Below are positions 1-11,081 of a stretch of DNA of 64,000 nt, piece by piece; position 1 is the first letter of the stretch; each line of letters begins with the position of its first letter. A model generated the notes under the pieces. The model was given only the letters and a program-made list of their open reading frames with translations, did no database searches and was not told the DNA's origin. The DNA lies in NCBI GenBank assembly GCA_003999685.1, contig CP021228.1:1550001-1614000 (forward strand). The letters are read 5' to 3'. This DNA is from Taiwanofungus camphoratus. Its lineage: Eukaryota > Basidiomycota > Agaricomycetes > Polyporales > Taiwanofungaceae. The position numbers and the translations under genes are program-made.

Positions 1-1485
1 CCAGGATGTAACTGTCCTACCAGACAAGGTTTGGGCAGTGGCAATCGACACGAGTCTTAGGGCTTCCATCGTGGAAGCATGTGTAAATGACTCAGTGTAT
101 ACGAAAGGGATGCGTAACGCACAAAACGGCTCAAATGACCACTGGACGATTCGAGACGGCAACCTTCTCTACGACAATCAGGTGTATATTCCCCTGGACG
201 AGGACCTCATATGACAAACAGTCTCGAATTACCATGACCTCCCCTCCGCCGGCCACCCCGGAATTCAGAAGACCCTCTCGTCCATCCGACGAGACTACTG
301 GTGGCCTGGAATGGCTGATTTTGTCACACGATACGTCAAAGGTTGCGGCACTTGCCAGCAAATGAAAGTTAATATGCACCCCACCCGACCGGCCCTACTC
401 CCGATCAAATTCACGCAGCACGCCACTTCGTTCAGTACCTTCTACTGCGACTTCATTACGGATTTGCCAACTTCAGAGGGCTATGACTCAATTTTGGTCG
501 TTGTGGACCACGACCTTACGAAGGGGGTAATTTTCATTCCATGCAACAAAACGATTGACGCATCAGGAACAGCCGAGGCATTATATCAAGAGGTTTACAA
601 GTGGTTTGGTCTTCCGGACAAGATCATTAGCGATTGAGGACCACAATTCGCATCAAAGGTATTCCAGGAGCTCTGCTGTATGACCGGAGTCAAATCGGCC
701 ATGAGCACAGTGTTCCACCCTCAAACGGATGGAGAAACGGAACGAGTCAACCAGGAACTGGAGATCTACCTGCGATGTTTCACAAGCAACAACCCAGACA
801 ATTGGTCATCGCTGCTGGGCTTAGCACAATTCGCTCACAACTCGCGTGAGCATTCTACGATCAAGGCGTCACCCTTCAAGGTCATGATGGGCTATGAACC
901 TCAAGGGATTCCCATCGTACACCCCGGATTGGACACACCGGGCGCCGCTTATCGACTGCGGAACTTGCAGGAGATTTGAGAAGACGCACATTCGACAATG
1001 GAGCTAGCACAGGCAGTGTTAGCAAGACGCATGAAACCCAAAGGAATGGGTTTCTGCAAAGGACAAAAGCTATGGCTAGACTTACAGAATCTAAAGCTGT
1101 CATACCCGATGAGGAAGTTGGCTCCCAAGCGCGAGGGACCCTTCAAAATCACAGACGTTCTAGGACCGGTGTCTTACAAGCTGAAACTCCTGACAACATG
1201 GCGAGTGCACCCCATTTTCCACGCTGCACTTCTTTCGCCCTACACAGAGATGGACACGCATGGCCCCAACTACACGGAACCACCACCGGAGCTTATCAGC
1301 GGCAAAGATAACTACGAAGTCAAAGCTCTGGTCGGACATTGTGAGAATCACCGAAGGAATCGCCGAGAATACCGAGTCAGGTGAAAAGGTTACTCATCCG
1401 CCGATGACTCATGGGAACTGGAAGAGAACTTAGCCGGTACTGCAGATGAGCTGCTGGACGCATATAAGCAGCGCAAGAATTTACG

Positions 1486-1782
1486 ATGAGTGCAATAAGT
1501 CGCATTTTCACCCCACTCATCACTCGCATGTCTCAGTCAAACGGTCCTTCGCTGTCGTTCACTCGCTACGGTCCATGTTACCTCTGTGGTAGCACTCGTC
1601 ACTCGCACAGGATGTGCCCCGACTACAAATGCCTCCGCTGTAGTTGCCCATCGCCTGGGCATCTCACGCGTGAATGCACCGCCATCAATTATACATTCGC
1701 CCACGACCCGAAACCGTTGTATCATCCAGAGTGGTTCCTGCATGTCGTTAAACTGCGAGGGAACGACCATGCATGTCGTTAA
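1486..1782 (+). CDS. Zinc-knuckle ORF downstream of chromovirus pol
   Basis: This small frame begins at the end of the chromodomain region and codes for about 98 residues. It holds a perfect retroviral-type zinc knuckle (CYLCGSTRHSHRMC, spacing C-X2-C-X4-H-X4-C) followed by a second, wider one (C-X2-C-X6-H-X4-C). Gag zinc knuckles normally lie upstream of protease, so a knuckle after the chromodomain is out of place. The minus-strand element at 16105-22675 has a matching frame in the same relative position. The product is probably a nucleic-acid-binding accessory protein of the element; its role is unknown. Confidence 0.55.
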   Translation: MSAISRIFTPLITRMSQSNGPSLSFTRYGPCYLCGSTRHSHRMCPDYKCLRCSCPSPGHLTRECTAINYTFAHDPKPLYHPEWFLHVVKLRGNDHACR

Positions 1783-1815
1783 ACTACACCGTACGACCGA
1801 CATGTCGTAAAACTG
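1741..1815 (+). repeat. Short direct repeats, three copies
   Basis: The unit CATGTCGTTAAACT occurs at 1741, 1772 and, with one change, at 1801, so the copies are spaced 29-31 bp apart. It lies between the end of the zinc-knuckle frame and the polypurine tract of the first element. Confidence 0.7.
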
Positions 1816-2043
1816 TGAAGTTCGAGGTGAAACATCCTCACGGTTGGAGGAGTCATCCTCTATGGGTTCAAGGGTCATCCCTTACAGGTCGCAGTGAAAC
1901 ACCCGCTCATTACTTCCGGAAAAGTCTTCAAGTTCATCCTCGGAAGTTCGTCAAGTTCATCGTCAGTCGCAAAAAAGTTCAATTCAAGACTCGACACGTT
2001 CCCCCATTGGAGTTTAGTTGATTGACCAGGCGTTCAATCATAA

Positions 2044-2089
2044 GTAGGGGGGTAATGATACAATTTCTTTATTTTACGTATCTTATCGG
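2044..2089 (+). other. Polypurine tract and start of 3' LTR of the first element
   Basis: The purine run GTAGGGGGGTAA ends at 2055 and is followed by TGATAC, a plausible LTR start at 2056. The young element at 16105-22675 has the same layout (GAGAGGGGGGTAA followed by TGTTAC). Only 34 bp of LTR are present before the next element begins at 2090. Confidence 0.6.
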
Positions 2090-3764
2090 TGATGAGTTCT
2101 GTAGCCTCCTGGGCCCTGAATCGCGATTTTAGGAGCTTTCTAATCCCCCAACCGACCACTCTAAGACTCTTCTACAGCCTACGACAGGAGAGATAGGTTC
2201 CTATAATATTCCTAAAGCCCCCTTTCCTTCCTAAACCCTCTTAACACCCTACGAAGTCTTGCGAAGTCACACGAGGTGCTACGAGGTTTCGAATGCTAGA
2301 CACGAAGTCCCTAACTCCTGCTAAGTCCACTATCGGACACTGCCGACCCTCCCATACTGTTCCATTGAATCTAGGTCCTATCTACTACGTCACTCATCCC
2401 GGGCTTAGCTAAGAAGTCTTAGCTAAGTCTCTCCTAGCTCTTGTGATTGCAGCTACCTCCGATAGGCTCCGAAACGGTCCGAAGTTCTGGAAGTTGGACT
2501 TAGGAAGCCTTGTACACCCCCATGGGTCTCGATCCTATGCCATAAGGTCATCCTAGGGCGTATCCATATGGCCCTCCACCCAGTTAGGACACCTCCTACC
2601 CCGATTAGGCCAAGTCCCGCTGCTAAGAACTTTGTGCGCTCTTAGCCCACTAAGATAGGTGATCACGGCGCATGGCTGCTCTCGGATAGTCATCCCGCCC
2701 TCGTGAATGAACTTGGTCACCTTTCTACCATACGTAGTTCCCCTGTTTCAGTTTCTAATTAGTTCCTATCCTCCTTGTGTTCACTTCGGAGTCCATGCGC
2801 TTTAGTACACATTTCGGACTCGTAAGGGTCACTTCGCGCAAGAATAGTTCACCTCACGCTCCCCTATTTAGTGAGAGGTAGTTTACTATGTAACGGGGAG
2901 ACCCCTCAGTGCACGCTTCTCTCTTTGGAATACCAGTTTCCCTGTAGCTCCGATCTCAGGAAAGCGCTGCGAGTACAACCTTAGGAACGGTCCTAAGGTC
3001 CCTAAGTCTCCACCCCAGCTCCGTTTCAGTACCTTTGAACTACGTCTACGCTCGCGATATATCTACGAACCACGTCTACGCTTCCCGAACTATGCACTAT
3101 GATCTACGAAGTCGCCGTGACTTTGTGCCCTTCAGTACCTCTTATAGCACCTATCCGGTGGATCTCTGCCTTAGTTATACCCTTAGGCTCACGTTGCGTC
3201 ATCCCTACGTCCTACGAATAGCCCTACGACTCTCCCATAGCCTTAGTTTCAGGCTATAGTACATCTCCCTACGCCCTCGAACTCTCTGACCTCTCCTACA
3301 GGTCTCCTACGCTAGCCAAACCTCGCCCACCTCGCTCTAACAAACCTCTAAGCCTTACACCCTTTAGCTAACTCTAGCTAAAAGGACTTCGCAACAGTCT
3401 CGTACCCTCTGCCGCTTAGTAGAAATTATAGTCCATTGGCTTATTGCTCCCTAACTCTATACAGCCTACAAAGTCAGCTCGTGCGACTTAGTTAAAACTT
3501 CGAAGGACTTCGCAGAATCTTGAAGAACTTCGCGTACTTCGGAGGGCCTCGCAAGGCCTTAGAGATAGTATAGCACTTAGGAACAAGATCCTGTTGTGCA
3601 GGACCCTTGACCCCTTACTCCCCTACTTACAAAAACAAGACATACAGGTTTCCCGGTATCATACAGGTTGTAGCTCCTATTCGCACATCCTCACAGTTAT
3701 CACACTACCCCACAGCCACGTCGCGGAGCACTCCCTAGGTACCAGGGTCCCCTAGGTTGTATCA
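2090..3764 (+). repeat. 5' LTR of the 12.1 kb element
   Basis: This 1,675-bp repeat begins TGATGAGT and ends GTATCA, so its ends form a short inverted repeat (TGAT/ATCA). It matches 12627-14233 along its whole length. It is longer by about 68 bp, in a segment near 3390-3470 that the other copy lacks. Small open frames inside it (for example 3035-3259) recur in the other LTR and are not genes. Confidence 0.93.
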
Positions 3765-3768
3765 TTTC

Positions 3769-3786
3769 TGGAGCCCACCGCGAGGG
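3769..3786 (+). other. Likely tRNA primer-binding site
   Basis: TGGAGCCCACCGCGAGGG lies 4 bp after the 5' LTR. It starts with TGG, as expected for pairing with the CCA end of a tRNA. This contrasts with the self-priming site of the element at 16105-22675. The tRNA partner was not identified. Confidence 0.6.
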
Positions 3787-6657
3787 GGAGCAGTCAAGAT
3801 TTCATTGTCTTCAGATCATCCTACATCTAACCAGTCCTCTCCAAGAAACAGCGATCAGTTACTATCCGAGTTCTTTCAGGTCGGCTATCGTTACTATACT
3901 CAAGCAGGCCTTCCACGAAGCACTTCTTCACGAACACCTACGACTATCCCCTCTGATATCATTTCTACACTCGAATCTTCTGAATCGACCCCCGACTTTG
4001 AGGCTCTTTTCGAAGGGTCTCTAGACACGCTTACCACGTCCGAAGACTCACCAATTGAGGACTTCGAACCTCAGTCCACGTCCCCTGAGCTTCCTAACAC
4101 CTCCGAAGAAAGCGGTCCTTCTTCAGCGTCTGACCCTATCTTAGTCCATTTACCAGAATCCCCTCAGCTATCCTCTACGCTCCCATCAGCTTCGCATTCC
4201 CCTCCGATTCCTTCTATTACACTTTCCGACGATTCTACGACCCAATCCTCTTCAGCTAGCGTCAACTCAGCTTTGAACCCATCTCTGACCACATCTATTT
4301 TAGCTAATTTCCTAAATCCTATTTCTGTGTCAACCATGAACGCACCTCCACTCATGCCGCCCCGAGGAGATCGTACATCCCCCACCTTCGATCCTGACCA
4401 GCCTAGGATCATCTGAAGGTATTTCCAGGACTTAGAGTCGCTTTTTGCCTGCTGCCAGATAGCGGATGAGGCGACAAAGAAACACTGGACTACTCGCTAC
4501 CCTCCTATCGATGTTTCGGACCTATGGGAGTCCCTCCCTGAGTGTTCCGATGTCACGAAGACCTACGAAGACTTCAAGAAGGAGATTAGAAGCCTCTACC
4601 CAGACACAGAGGACGATAGAATGTGGTCTATGTCTGACTTGGATCAGTTGATAGGAGAATGTGCTAGAATTGGAATCAACAATGCGGCAGACTTAGGAAG
4701 CTTCTATCGTGAGTTTTATGCCATCACGAAGTATCTAATTTCGAAGAATAGGTTGTCTACTATCGAGCAAAGCCATGCTTTCGCAAGGGCCTTTCAGCCT
4801 TCGCTATGGGCTCGCGTGTCTACTAGGTTACAGCTAAAGTTCCCTGATCACTTACCTGACGATCCCTACACCTTGGACCAGCTACATAGCGCGGCGAAGT
4901 TCGTACTCCTTGGTACTTCTACGACTCTTACCTCTGCTACGACTGTAACTACTTCGACCACTGCCGCACCTGTAGGGGGCTCATCGCTGAAGATAGAGGA
5001 TCTACAGACGTTCGCGGAGATCCTCACGAAGTCCGTAACCAGTGCGCTAGCGCCTGTTCTTGCGAACCAGCGACCCCCTCGATTGGACAGTTCGCGCGGC
5101 GAGCACACCCATGTAGAAGGCCAGTACTGTCACTATTGCGGGGATTTGGACTGCTGCACTAGGTGTTGCAAGCACATTGAGCAAGACATCAAGGATGGCA
5201 AGTGCAAGCGCAACCCAGATGGAAAGATAGTACTGCCAAATGGAAATTTCGTACCCAGAACGATCCCAGGACGTATGATTCGCGATAGGCTTTATGAATA
5301 CCATCAACAAAATGGCACGAATTCCTCCCCACAGCTCCTATTCAAAATCGACAATCACCTAAATGTGCCTGCATTCTCACTATCCGCCGAGGATCGTATA
5401 GCCGCTTTAGAACACAAGATTTACCAACTTCGGAGACGTCGCGAAGTCTTCGATGGTGTGGAAGTACCCCAGCGTAGAAGGCAGGGTGCTCCTAACATGC
5501 AGTCTGATTCTAAAAACCCACCCATAGCCAACGCACCTCCGATAGGACGTGCTCAGCATCCAGTAATGGATCCCCCTGCTAACCAAGATGCCCCAGTGGT
5601 GGAGGCGCAGAACCAGACCCCTCCTACCATTCTAAGGCGATCCAATTATCCTTCTAATTCAGCGCCTTCACCTCCAAAGCCTGCGAATGTGTCCGATCCA
5701 TACACGAACTCATCAGAGCATGCCTCGTCTACACCTAACGTACCAGCCCAACCAGCATCACAGGCAGTCATTCCACCGCCCACTCCACCAGTACATCCTT
5801 TCGCTAATGCTCGAGATGCTACTTACGCACCTCCGAATCTTCGAAATTTCGCAGCAGCTCCGAAGCCTACAGCAGACAAAGGCAAGGACGTGGCCTATAA
5901 GACGATCACACCGGTTCATCAGGAGAAACTTACAGAGGAAATATTTGCGCGATCTATGAGAACACCAGTGGTTACACTAACGCCCGAGGAGCTACTATCT
6001 ATATCCCCGGATGTTCGTGCGCGATATCGTGAAGCTATCACCCCTAAACGTGTGCCTATGGACCCTAAGGCTACTCATATGGCTCAAATTACGGAACTCT
6101 CAGACGATCTCGCTTCTAAAACGACGCTAGCAACCTCCGAACTATCGTGCCACGGTGAACCCCTTGTCCCTGGTTCGACCATCATTCCAGACCCCTACGA
6201 AACGTACTTACGACACGTACCTGGAAAGGAAGAACCCTCCGAAATCATAGTAGCCCGCGACTCGAACTCTATCTGTTCTATCGAAGCCCTAATCGACAAC
6301 AAAGAGCGAATCGAATGCATCGTGGACCCTGGGTCACAAGTGGTTGCGATGTCAGAGCAAGTCTGTCATGCCTTAGGGCTAATCTACGACCCTTCTGTGC
6401 AGCTAAATATGCAGTCTGCTAATGGCAGTATTGACCGTTCCTTAGGACTGGTTCGAAATGTCTCGTTCCAAGTAGGCGACATCGTGTTGTACCTACAGAT
6501 GCACGTCATACGCAATCCCTCCTACGATATCCTTCTAGGCCGTCCCTTCGATGTGGTAACCAAGAGTGTGGTTAAGAACTTCGAAAACGAGGAGCAGACC
6601 ATCACGATTGTATGCCTGAACACGAGCGAAGTCGCGACCATCCCTACGATGCCTTGA
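3787..6657 (+). CDS. Gag and aspartic protease region of the 12.1 kb element
   Basis: The first part (to about 4416) is rich in Ser, Pro and Thr. From 4621 a long frame shows a capsid-like helical region, then a Cys-rich zinc-knuckle-like stretch (CHYCGDLDCCTRCC, about 5131-5172). Next comes the block GKCKRNPDGKIVLP, which recurs in mushroom Ty3 Gag proteins from memory, and then a Pro-rich linker. The C-terminal quarter is a retropepsin-like protease with DPGS as the catalytic Asp motif (about 6310) and ILLGRPF near 6530. The region belongs to a decayed element and is not a host gene. Confidence 0.75.
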
Positions 6658-6692
6658 GGACGTCAAAAGTTCTTACCAGCCCATCATCATAG

Positions 6693-8660
6693 TTGCCCCC
6701 ACGCGAACTCTTCGAATCATTTGCGATCGGGTTTTTAGATTTCGAGGATTTGAGAAATCAAGGAGAGGTCGCCCTGGTCATTGAGTATGAATCCGATACC
6801 CCTAAAATCGTGTCTTTTGCTGCTGTAAATGCAGCAGATAACAATTCTGTTCCTGCGCTCTATCTATCAGTCTCTAACTCTGTGTCTAGCTATCTGCAGT
6901 CTCTCTATTTTAGCGAAACTTCGAAAGTCTCGGAAGGTCCTGCTGATCATACTAGGTGGCTATCTGGCTTTCTAGCAGCAGCAACACCGCCTGAGGCTCC
7001 CTCCCTTTCACACGATAATCTGAATTCTCTCCCTATGCTTTCACTTTCCGCCTCTAGAAACATATCCTCTATCCCCATTCCAGGTCCCAGGAACGCTACG
7101 AAGGTCACGAAGTTAGCCCGAAGACCTTCCCTTGCTCCTAATCCGATGGTATCCCTTCCTAAGTTGTCAGATTCTTCCCCTATTCCTACATTTGCAGCAT
7201 CAAAAAAGAAGTACAAGCCCGTAGCACTGAAGACTCGTCCTATTCTGGGAGCATTGAACGAACGATTCCGAATCATTCGCGAAATTAAAGGTGACCCTTT
7301 AGCGACGATGCCTACCCTATCACCGACTCCACCACCTTTCGAACCTACTTCACGATATACGCAAGAACGGCACGATCTCACGGACAAGCTACACAGCAGA
7401 GACTTCCTACAACCAGCAGAGAGGGACCTTCTACATCACTTTATGACCCTACATGCTGATGCGTTCACTTGGAATGACTCCGAAAGAGGGTGCTTCAAGC
7501 CGGAGTACTTCCCTCCTATCGACTTTCCGGTAGTACCGCACACGCCATGGGTACAAAAGAACATTCCTATCACACCCGGAATCTACAACGAAGTGTGCGC
7601 AATCATCAAAAAGAAGATCGCAGCTGGGGTCTACGAACCTTCGAATTCTTCCTATCGTTCACGATGGTTTTGTGTGGTGAAGAAAGATGGAAAGTCCCTA
7701 CGCCTTGTACATAGTCTGGAACCCCTCAACGCTGTCACGATTCAACACTCAGGCGTTCCCCCAACTCCCGAACACCTCGCAGAACAGTTCGGAGGACGAC
7801 CTTGTGGTGCTATGTTGGATCTATATGTAGGCTATGATGAACGCTTGATAGCGGAGACTTCGCGCGATCTTACGACATTTCAAACACCTTTCGGAGCTAT
7901 GAGATTGGTCACTCTACCTATGGGGTGGACCAACTCGGTCCCTATCTTCCACGATGATGTTATGCACATCCTACAGCCTGAAATTCCTCACCTAACAGTT
8001 CCCTATATTGACGATGTTCCGGTCAAAGGCCCTGAAAGTTCGTACGGTCTCGTACCTATTTCGGAGAATCCAGGCATTCGAAAGTTTGTTTGGGAACATT
8101 TTACGAACCTCAATAGGATAGTCACACACATGCGCTACGCAGGAGGTACCTTTTCTGGAGTTAAAAGCATTCTAATTGCCCGCAAAATCACCGTTGTAGG
8201 GCATCGGTGTACTCCAGAAGGTCGCCTACCGGACGAGTCTCGTGTTGCAGCCATATGCAACTGGGGACCTTGTGCGACCCTATCTGACGTTCGAGCCTTT
8301 TTAGGAACCATTGGAGTGGTCCGTATCTTCATCCGAAACTTCGCGCATCGTGCAAATGCCTTAGTACGCCTAACGCGAAAGGCAGTACCCTTCGAATTTG
8401 GTCCAGCGCAAATCGCAGCGCAGGAGGACCTTAAGGATGCTTTGCTGTCCTCTCCAGCTCTCCGATCCATTAACTATTCGTCAGGTGTGCCCGTGATCTT
8501 AGCGGTTGACACCTCCTATATTGCAGTTGGCTATCACCTTTGCCAATGCGATGAGGACAACCCTAAAGTTCGATTCTACAATCGTTTCGGATCCATCACT
8601 CTAAATGATCGCGAGCGGAGGTTCTCGCAACCGAAGTTAGAGATCTACGGATTGTTTTGA
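6693..8660 (+). CDS. Reverse transcriptase and RNase H region of the 12.1 kb element
   Basis: This is a 655-codon frame. About 250 residues of low-complexity linker precede the reverse transcriptase. Visible RT blocks are RWFCVVKKDGKSLRLV, the LDLYVGYD region, FQTPFGAMRLVTLPMGWTNS and the active-site box PYIDDV. The RNase H start (VILAVDTSYIAVGYHL) and the block FSQPKLEIYGLF follow. This RT differs clearly from that of the chromoviruses in the window, which supports a separate Ty3-type lineage without a chromodomain. The element is decayed. Confidence 0.8.
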   Translation: MPPRELFESFAIGFLDFEDLRNQGEVALVIEYESDTPKIVSFAAVNAADNNSVPALYLSVSNSVSSYLQSLYFSETSKVSEGPADHTRWLSGFLAAATPPEAPSLSHDNLNSLPMLSLSASRNISSIPIPGPRNATKVTKLARRPSLAPNPMVSLPKLSDSSPIPTFAASKKKYKPVALKTRPILGALNERFRIIREIKGDPLATMPTLSPTPPPFEPTSRYTQERHDLTDKLHSRDFLQPAERDLLHHFMTLHADAFTWNDSERGCFKPEYFPPIDFPVVPHTPWVQKNIPITPGIYNEVCAIIKKKIAAGVYEPSNSSYRSRWFCVVKKDGKSLRLVHSLEPLNAVTIQHSGVPPTPEHLAEQFGGRPCGAMLDLYVGYDERLIAETSRDLTTFQTPFGAMRLVTLPMGWTNSVPIFHDDVMHILQPEIPHLTVPYIDDVPVKGPESSYGLVPISENPGIRKFVWEHFTNLNRIVTHMRYAGGTFSGVKSILIARKITVVGHRCTPEGRLPDESRVAAICNWGPCATLSDVRAFLGTIGVVRIFIRNFAHRANALVRLTRKAVPFEFGPAQIAAQEDLKDALLSSPALRSINYSSGVPVILAVDTSYIAVGYHLCQCDEDNPKVRFYNRFGSITLNDRERRFSQPKLEIYGLF

Positions 8661-9075
8661 GCACTTTGCGTACTACGAATCTACCTAATCGGAGTTAGGA
8701 ACCTTATAGTGGAAGTTGACGCACGCTACATCAAAGGGATGTTGCAAAATCCGGACATCGCACCCAGCGCGAGTATAAATCGCTGAATTGTATCGATTCT
8801 AACATTCCATTTCACCCTAGTACATGTACCAGGTACGATGCATGGACCAGATAGACTATCAAGACGAACCCCTCAGCCAGGAGATCAAGAAGAGAGCAGC
8901 GAAGAAGACTTCAAAGACTGGATAGACAAAATGCACTCGTTTCTACATCACATCCAAGCCCCCCCTTCCCATTCTATACCATCGGTTTCTACCCTATTCC
9001 CTTACGAATTCACCTCTAACATTCCTATCACAACCCCCACACCTCCAATAGCTCCAACCTTCGCCTCCAAGTTGG

Positions 9076-9108
9076 CTGAGGACAGCCAAGGTTTCAATAG
9101 GGAGGAGG
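9076..9108 (+). other. Internal copy of the polypurine-tract sequence
   Basis: This 33-bp stretch matches the 33 bp directly before the 3' LTR (12594-12626) at 30 of 33 positions, including the full purine run AATAGGGAGGAGG. It lies in pol, between the RNase H and integrase regions. Its position recalls the central polypurine tracts of Ty1 and lentiviruses. Confidence 0.6.
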
Positions 9109-9277
9109 AGAGCTACAATAGCGTCCCAAGATCCGAAATGGCCAAGGAAGCTGACGCAAGACTTGACTTAGTAGCAAAATTCCTACGAAGCCTCGCGAGA
9201 CCTGCCAACCTATCGGATTCAGAATACGAAGGTTTTGTAAAATACTGTCTTCTATTCTTCCTCGATGAGGACATACT

Positions 9278-10547
9278 ATGGCGCAAAGATCCACAAGGAG
9301 CTCACAAACTAGTTGTAAAGCAGGCAGACCGTCTACAAATCCTCTGAGCATGTCACGACGCAGTCGCGCACCGAGGAATACACGCTACGAAGGTGCTGAT
9401 TTTGGAGCGGTTTTGGTGGCCCTACCATCATATCAACATTGCCTGGTATGTTTGAAGCTGCCACCTATGCCAGATTCGTCAAGTGCGGCAGATTCTAATC
9501 CCTCCTACGGTCGCTACGCCCGCTCCGATCTTCGCAAAGGTTCATATAGATACCATGCATATGCCCCCTTCTAACGGATTTAGGTACTTGGTGCAAGGCC
9601 GGTGTTCTCTAACCCAGTACCCCGAATTTCGGATGCTTCGCAAGGAGACGGCTAAAGCTTTGGCAGAATGGCTCTTCGAAGACTTTGTTTATAGGTGGGG
9701 TGCGCTATCGGAGATAGTCACGGACAACAGTGCTCCCTTCGTAAAAGCTACGAACTACATAGCGAAGAAGTACCAGCTACGACACATCTGAATTAGTGGG
9801 TACAATTCGTGTGCCAATGGACTGGTGGAGAGACCTCACTTCGACGTTAGGCAGGCTCTATTCAAGGCCGTGGATGGCAAAGAGTCTAAATGGTCTCAGG
9901 CAATGTACTCAGTCTTCTGGTCCGAAAGGATCACGACTCGAAAGCGCATGGGATGTTCGCCCTATTTCGCGGTCACTGGCACCCACCCTGTTATCCCTTT
10001 GGACGTCATAGAGGCCACCTATATCCTTCCTCCTCCGTTCTCCATGTTATCCACGACCGATCTTATCGCACGTCGAGCTATCGCATTGCAAAAGCGGATG
10101 ACTCAAGTAGCGGAACTACATTCGAAGGTCTACAAAGTGCAAAGACAAGCTGCTCTGCGATTCGAAGAAAAGCATAAGCACTCCATCCACGATTTCAACT
10201 TCGAAAAGGGTGATTTAGTACTAATTCGCAACACGCAGATAGAAAAGTCTCTAAATCGGAAGATGCGACCTCGCTACCTCGGCCCAGTACTCGTAGTATC
10301 TAGGAACCAAGGTGGTGCTTATATCCTATGCGAATTGGATGGTTCAGTACTCGACAGGCCTATGGCAGCCTTCCGAGTCATCCTCTACTTAGCGCGAAAA
10401 GCTCTCGAACTTTCTACCGAACTCTTGGACGTGTCGACAGAGCGACTTCGCGAATTAGAGCTGACTACCACCCAAGGCGATGACGAAGAACTAGGATCGT
10501 ATCCCTACTCTCCTAAGTCCAGCTCTAGTCCATCCGAAGCTCACTAA
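9278..10547 (+). CDS. Integrase region of the 12.1 kb element
   Basis: Integrase core blocks are visible on the plus strand. One is a stretch with a D..H start (HIDTMHMP near 9550). Another is the block EIVTDNSAPFVKA (about 9715-9750), which carries the second catalytic Asp. A C-terminal domain has the pattern KGDLVLIRNTQIEKSLNRK (about 10205-10260), followed by RPRYLGPVLVVSRN. The region ends with an acidic Ser-rich tail at 10547 and has no chromodomain. The frame is interrupted, and the copy is a relic. Confidence 0.7.
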
Positions 10548-11081
10548 AGAATCAGAGGAGCAATCGACGATACCCCGACTTTAGCTAAGATTACGCTACG
10601 TCCATTTTACTTTTCGCTTACCTTTTGGTCATGTTTTACTTTCTCCAACAAGCCCCCACTCAGTTTTGACAGCTACGAAGTTCCGAATGTCTACGAATTT
10701 TTACTTACAACATCTCCTACTTTTTACTATAGTGATTCAACTCACAAAGTCGCGATATCGTTCTAAAGGCTCCTAAAATGCCAAGCGGAGTGAAGATTGC
10801 GCAAGGGGCCTTAAGCCCTTCAAGGCCATGATGATTTACTGAGCCTAAATGAGCGCATTTCATCCCCCTAAGTCTTCTAATTCATCTCTGTGTTGTTTGG
10901 TTACTTCACGCACTTAGAAACCTTTTCACAAGGACGACGTTTGCGTCCGCTATATTCAGACTATTGTACACATATTGAAGAAGGTCCCTAGCAAAGGGAC
11001 GTGCAACGAGAGAGAATACAGCACATTGGTGCGACGGATACAGAATGGGCGAGACGACGAACTACGAGCCCCCCCCACCTT
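10548..11081 (+). other. Non-coding spacer inside the 12.1 kb element
   Basis: This stretch separates the end of the integrase frame from the stop of the antisense gene. No coding signal is seen in it. Confidence 0.5.

Larger units (their letters stand above)
1..2089 (+). mobile_element. Ty3-type chromovirus, 3' part, degraded
   Basis: This is the right-hand part of a Ty3/Gypsy LTR element; its left part lies outside the window. In order it shows the end of the integrase zinc-binding region (CGTC pattern near 345), the integrase core (about 400-900, with a block reading YCDFITDLPTSEGYDS), a chromodomain-type tail (about 1310-1490), a separate frame with two zinc knuckles (1486-1782), a polypurine tract (2044-2055) and the first bases of a 3' LTR. 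The integrase resembles that of the young element at 16105-22675, so the two belong to related chromovirus lineages. The copy is broken in several places. The LTR seems to be interrupted by the element that starts at 2090. Confidence 0.85.

Noticed and set aside
3035-3259. Open frame in the 5' LTR, repeated at 13572-13796
   Set aside because: It lies wholly inside the LTR repeat and follows from its sequence. It is not a gene.
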